Below, piece by piece: positions 60,818-64,000 of a DNA stretch of 64,000 bases. Every line of letters begins with the position of its first letter. The first letter of the stretch is position 1. The notes under the pieces are model-generated. The model was given only the letters and a program-made list of their open reading frames with translations. It searched no databases and was not told the origin of the DNA. The DNA is from UBA9715 sp045614225 (GTDB lineage Bacteria; Actinomycetota; Coriobacteriia; Coriobacteriales; Eggerthellaceae), in assembly GCA_045614225.1 (NCBI GenBank), contig JAZLCO010000021.1, positions 1 to 64,000 of the forward strand, in the 5' to 3' direction. A program made the translations under genes and the position numbers.

Positions 60818-62845
60818 ATGGCCAGAGATGTTTTCATCAGCTACAAGTCGGAAGAGTTTGATTCTGCGAATATGGTTCGCGGTGTGCTCGAGCGAAATGG
60901 CATCACTTGCTGGATGGCGCCAGCCGACATTCCTTCGGGTTCCAATTACGCTGTTGAGGTGCCCAATGCAATCAGGGCGGCGAAAGTCGTCGTGTTCATC
61001 CTCTCCGAACAGTCGCAGAAATCAGAGTGGACCCAAAAAGAGCTCGACATCGCCCTCAACGCCAAGAAACCCATCATGCCGTTTGCGCTTGAGGAATGCG
61101 ACCTCATCTCGCCGTTCGATTTCTACTTGGGCAACGTGCAGCGCAACGACGTGTTCCAAGACGTGTCGTCTGGTCTCGAAAAGCTCGTTCGCGACATCAA
61201 GGCGCTCACCGGTTCTGATGCGCAATCCGTCGACATCCCCGAAGATACGCTGCAAGCACTGCGAGCGGGGTTTACCAAGCAGAAAACCAAAAAGCTCCTT
61301 CCCCTCATCATCGCGTGCGCAGCTGTAGTGGTTGCGGCCATCGCAGCGTTCATGCTGTTTTCGAGCGGTGGCAACAATGCTTCGACCAGCACGACGGTCA
61401 GTGCGAGTGCCACATCTGCCCAGCGCGTGGCTGCTGAAGTGTACGCATCGCAAATCGGCTCTTACATGGATGCGGGCACTGTCAATTCGTACGAGAACAT
61501 CTCGGCGTCCAGCAGCGATACCCTCAAGGTGAACAAGGCCTTCTCGATTCTCAGCTTCGTGCGCAACCAGGGCGATGCCGCTGCCCAAGTTGAGTCGGTG
61601 TCCATGGAAATATCGAGCCTCGAGCCCATTGAGGACGTCATCATACAAGCCGACGCGACGGTGGCAAGCGGGGACACGCTTCTCGTGTACGCCGTCAATA
61701 ACGGCTGGGGTACATCGAAGGATACTGAAATCGAAGTTTTCGCGACGAGCTCAAACTCAGCCAAACGCATCGAGCTGAGCGACTTTGCAACAAATGTCGA
61801 GCTTGATGAAGCGCGCGATTTCGAGCCGGGAGACGTTGCGCGACCTGTGAAAGCAATCGTCGATATCGACAAGTTCAAGGCTGTGGCCCATCAGAAAAAA
61901 TCGGAATACGATCTCGATTTGCACGTCGTCAACAAGGAGACTGGCGACGAGATCAGGTCGTTTAGCCTGCAGTGGAACGAGCGCGAAGGCCTGCATGTCT
62001 TCTACGGCGGCGTTGGAGACGCGGGTTACAGCGTCACGCTGTTTGCCGTGCTCGATGTCGATGCCAACCCGACGAGCATCCGCTTCAGCGGCGAGCAAGC
62101 CAACCCGCGTGTTGAAGACACGTTCCGCATCGAAACAGTCGTTGCGCCCACCAAATCGTGCAACGTCGTATGCAAGGACGTTTATTCAGTGAACGGAGAG
62201 CTGCAGGAAACCCCCGAATACTCTGTGATGGTCACCGTGCCCGTCTTCTTCGATGGCGCATTCGGCAATCAATACAATCTGACGGCAGACCTTGCGGCCG
62301 ACCCCGATATGGGCGATCTGCAAATGCAGCGTGTGGCCGACAAGTACCGCTACGACCCCCAGAGCATTTTCGACAACAGGCAGAACAAAGACTCTGGCTC
62401 CAGTACTGCAAATGCAGGAGGCTCTACAAGCACCTCCACGTCTGCAGACACAGCGGCCACTGTTAAGGCTGCGTCTTCGGAAACCAAAGCAACTAGCGCC
62501 TCCGAGACGAAGATGAGCGCCGAGGAATATGCGGAAAAGTATCCGGGAGTAAAGGCATCGACCCCTGAAGGGTTTTCGATGAGAATAGAGCCGTTCTGGG
62601 GCGTATGGGCAACGGCGTCAAAAGACATGGATGAAGCACGCAGTTTCGTTGAATCAGCACGCTCAGAAGCTTTCGAAGCGCAAGCGTTCATCTCTTCCGA
62701 CTGGGAGAACCTGAATCCCGAGACGTGGTACGTGGTCTCGCTCGGTTGCTCTGACACGGAAGAGGAGGCAAATGCTATTTTGACACGTGCACGCAAATGG
62801 GGTTACGAAGACGCTTATGTGAAATACTCGGGCAAACGCCTTTAA
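60818..62845 (+). CDS. TIR-transmembrane-SPOR-like protein
   Basis: 675 aa. Residues 1 to about 130 are a TIR domain (DVFISYKSEEFDSANMVRGVLE; WTQKELDIAL with E75 at the catalytic-Glu position of NAD-cleaving TIRs). One transmembrane helix (160-181) leads to a large extracytoplasmic part with beta-rich segments, a Ser/Thr-rich linker (about 525-570) and a C-terminal SPOR-like repeat (VWATASKDMDEARSFVESAR...YVVSLGCSDTEEEANAILTRARKWGY). This joins a cytoplasmic signalling or NADase domain to a peptidoglycan-binding sensor. RBS GAAAGGGGCGGTC. Confidence 0.75.
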   Translation: MARDVFISYKSEEFDSANMVRGVLERNGITCWMAPADIPSGSNYAVEVPNAIRAAKVVVFILSEQSQKSEWTQKELDIALNAKKPIMPFALEECDLISPFDFYLGNVQRNDVFQDVSSGLEKLVRDIKALTGSDAQSVDIPEDTLQALRAGFTKQKTKKLLPLIIACAAVVVAAIAAFMLFSSGGNNASTSTTVSASATSAQRVAAEVYASQIGSYMDAGTVNSYENISASSSDTLKVNKAFSILSFVRNQGDAAAQVESVSMEISSLEPIEDVIIQADATVASGDTLLVYAVNNGWGTSKDTEIEVFATSSNSAKRIELSDFATNVELDEARDFEPGDVARPVKAIVDIDKFKAVAHQKKSEYDLDLHVVNKETGDEIRSFSLQWNEREGLHVFYGGVGDAGYSVTLFAVLDVDANPTSIRFSGEQANPRVEDTFRIETVVAPTKSCNVVCKDVYSVNGELQETPEYSVMVTVPVFFDGAFGNQYNLTADLAADPDMGDLQMQRVADKYRYDPQSIFDNRQNKDSGSSTANAGGSTSTSTSADTAATVKAASSETKATSASETKMSAEEYAEKYPGVKASTPEGFSMRIEPFWGVWATASKDMDEARSFVESARSEAFEAQAFISSDWENLNPETWYVVSLGCSDTEEEANAILTRARKWGYEDAYVKYSGKRL

Positions 62846-62876
62846 AGCCATGCTCATGACGCTCATGGAGGTTTAG

Positions 62877-64000
62877 ATGTCCCAGAGTCACCAGATCATC
62901 ATCGTTACTGGCTGGCTGCTCTCGATTGTCGCGCTCGTGGTGACCATCGCCGTGGTCATGCGAATAATCAAAAAGCGCGAGAAGACCGAGTCAACGGTGC
63001 CGGTGTGGATCGTGTACGCGATAGGCATCTTCGTCACGGCATTCATTCTCGTCCTCAGCCAGAACATCGTCGATCTGGGTGGTACTCCGGATGCACCCAA
63101 TATACTGGATTCGCTGCTGAGCAGCCTTCAGATGTTCGTGCTCGGTCGCGGAATCGACTTGAACATCGAAATGCTCGAGTGGATGGGCCCGCTGCTTCTG
63201 GTTTACGCGGTCTACAACGCGGCTTTGTTCCTTGCGGTTCCTGCGGCGACAGCCGGCACCGTCATATCCCTGATTGGGCAGATGCTCAGCGTGCCGCGCA
63301 TGCTCAGCCTTGCTCGCAAGCGCGGCGTGCATGTGTTCTCCGAGCTCAACGAGAAATCATTGACGCTTGCGAAAAGCGTCTACGAAGACGAGGGCACCGC
63401 AGAACATCTTGTCGTGTTTGCAAATGTCAGGGACGACGATGTTGCGCTGGCATCGGATGCGAAAAGCGCAGGCATGGTGTGTCTGGCCCAGTCGGTTTCA
63501 TTCATTGCGAGCAGGATAGGCAGCAGGTCGTTCAAGCGCACGTATGTGTTCTCATCCGATGACGAGGTCTCCAATTTGGGGAATGGCATCACGCTTGCGC
63601 GCCAGCTGGTCGAGCAGCACGTGGCAGGCGATCCAACGCCTTACGTGTTCATGTTCTCGAGCTCGCCGGTGGCCGGCGCCGTCGTCGATGCGGTGTCGAG
63701 TGAGGTGAACGCATCGCTTGGCGAGAATGCAGATGCGTCCGATATCAAGGTGCGCTTGAAGCGCGTCGACTGGATTCGCAACACGGTCGATATGCTGCTC
63801 GATACCTATCCGCTGTTTGCGACAGGACTCGAAGAGGGTTGCATGGACGGCCTGGAATTCGAGCCGAAGCTCACGTTCGATTACGAGCCTTCGAAGCGCC
63901 ACATATTGATCGTCGGCGAGAGCATGTTTGCGGTCGAGTACTTGAAGGGTGTGCTTTGGGCGGGGCAGTTCGGCGACGAAATCGAAGTGCAAATCGACGT
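62877..64000 (+). CDS. Multi-pass membrane protein with Rossmann-like cytoplasmic domain (partial)
   Basis: Open at the right edge; 374 codons are visible. Three to four helices lie within residues 1 to about 145, followed by a soluble part that contains RKRGVHVFSELNEKSLTLAKSVY and later RHILIVGESMFAVEYLKGVLW, resembling RCK/TrkA-N nucleotide-binding folds of ion-channel regulators. ATG 62877 follows CATGGAGGTTTAG, 31 bp after the TIR gene, so the two are probably cotranscribed. Function is unknown; family assignment is tentative. Confidence 0.6.
   Translation, partial: MSQSHQIIIVTGWLLSIVALVVTIAVVMRIIKKREKTESTVPVWIVYAIGIFVTAFILVLSQNIVDLGGTPDAPNILDSLLSSLQMFVLGRGIDLNIEMLEWMGPLLLVYAVYNAALFLAVPAATAGTVISLIGQMLSVPRMLSLARKRGVHVFSELNEKSLTLAKSVYEDEGTAEHLVVFANVRDDDVALASDAKSAGMVCLAQSVSFIASRIGSRSFKRTYVFSSDDEVSNLGNGITLARQLVEQHVAGDPTPYVFMFSSSPVAGAVVDAVSSEVNASLGENADASDIKVRLKRVDWIRNTVDMLLDTYPLFATGLEEGCMDGLEFEPKLTFDYEPSKRHILIVGESMFAVEYLKGVLWAGQFGDEIEVQID

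Noticed and set aside
1..64000. CRISPR arrays, rRNA genes, insertion sequences or prophage
   Set aside because: No regularly spaced identical repeats, rRNA sequence, transposase, integrase or phage structural genes were seen in the window.

Overview
The window looks like chromosome of an anaerobic, high-GC actinobacterium of the Coriobacteriia, most likely Eggerthellaceae. This rests on gene content, not on a marker gene. It carries a compact FHA / PP2C phosphatase / SEDS-PBP / PASTA-kinase operon of actinobacterial type, several DMSO-reductase-family molybdoenzymes with four-cluster ferredoxin partners, indolepyruvate:ferredoxin oxidoreductase with a phenylacetyl-CoA-ligase-like enzyme, an orphan Tat lipoprotein, and tRNA genes with encoded CCA.

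Layout. 1-2.7 kb: copper efflux (end of a CsoR-like repressor, copA, a small HMA protein). 2.8-3.7 kb: 5'-truncated membrane-protein remnant. 3.8-8.9 kb: purE, then iorA-iorB-paaK for 2-oxoacid/aryl acid fermentation. 9-12.1 kb: citrate synthase and an NhaC antiporter, both on the minus strand. 12.7-17 kb: Rrf2 regulator, tRNA-Ser, D-amino acid transaminase, HAD phosphatase, and a sodium:solute symporter preceded by a tyrosine-codon leader peptide and terminator. 17-17.7 kb: tRNA-Arg, tRNA-Ser and a 201-bp tandem repeat with covarying hairpins. 17.8-23.7 kb: tadA-ispE, lipoprotein, TetR regulator, DUF2207-like protein, shikimate-kinase-like protein, tRNA-Arg. 23.8-31.4 kb (minus): fhaA-fhaB-pstP-(rodA/pbp fusion)-pknB cell-envelope signalling operon. 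31.7-40.4 kb: a ribosomally made peptide (RiPP) cluster. 40.5-49.3 kb: tRNA-Thr and housekeeping genes (LCP protein, rlmH, xth, ACT protein, mscL, HlyC/CNNM, amidohydrolase, SEC-C protein). 49.4-57.9 kb: a radical SAM / double-MarR pair, then two molybdopterin oxidoreductase/ferredoxin pairs. 58-64 kb: low-molecular-weight phosphatase, VWA protein, macro-domain protein, a TIR-TM-SPOR protein and a partial membrane protein.

The most notable system is the RiPP cluster: an ECF sigma factor, a short HlyD-like protein, a C39 peptidase-ABC exporter and a second ABC exporter of NHLM type, a GT1 glycosyltransferase, a Nif11-type precursor whose core looks like a zinc ribbon, a radical SAM/SPASM enzyme, and an 88-aa acidic protein. 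Three intergenic sites in it match TGAAAC-N16-CGTA exactly and lie just before the glycosyltransferase, the precursor and the 88-aa protein. This suggests that the cluster's own sigma factor switches on a cassette of peptide and tailoring genes. Other points of interest are the Tyr leader peptide, the macro/TIR/membrane-protein locus at the right edge, and the tandem repeat beside tRNA-Ser.
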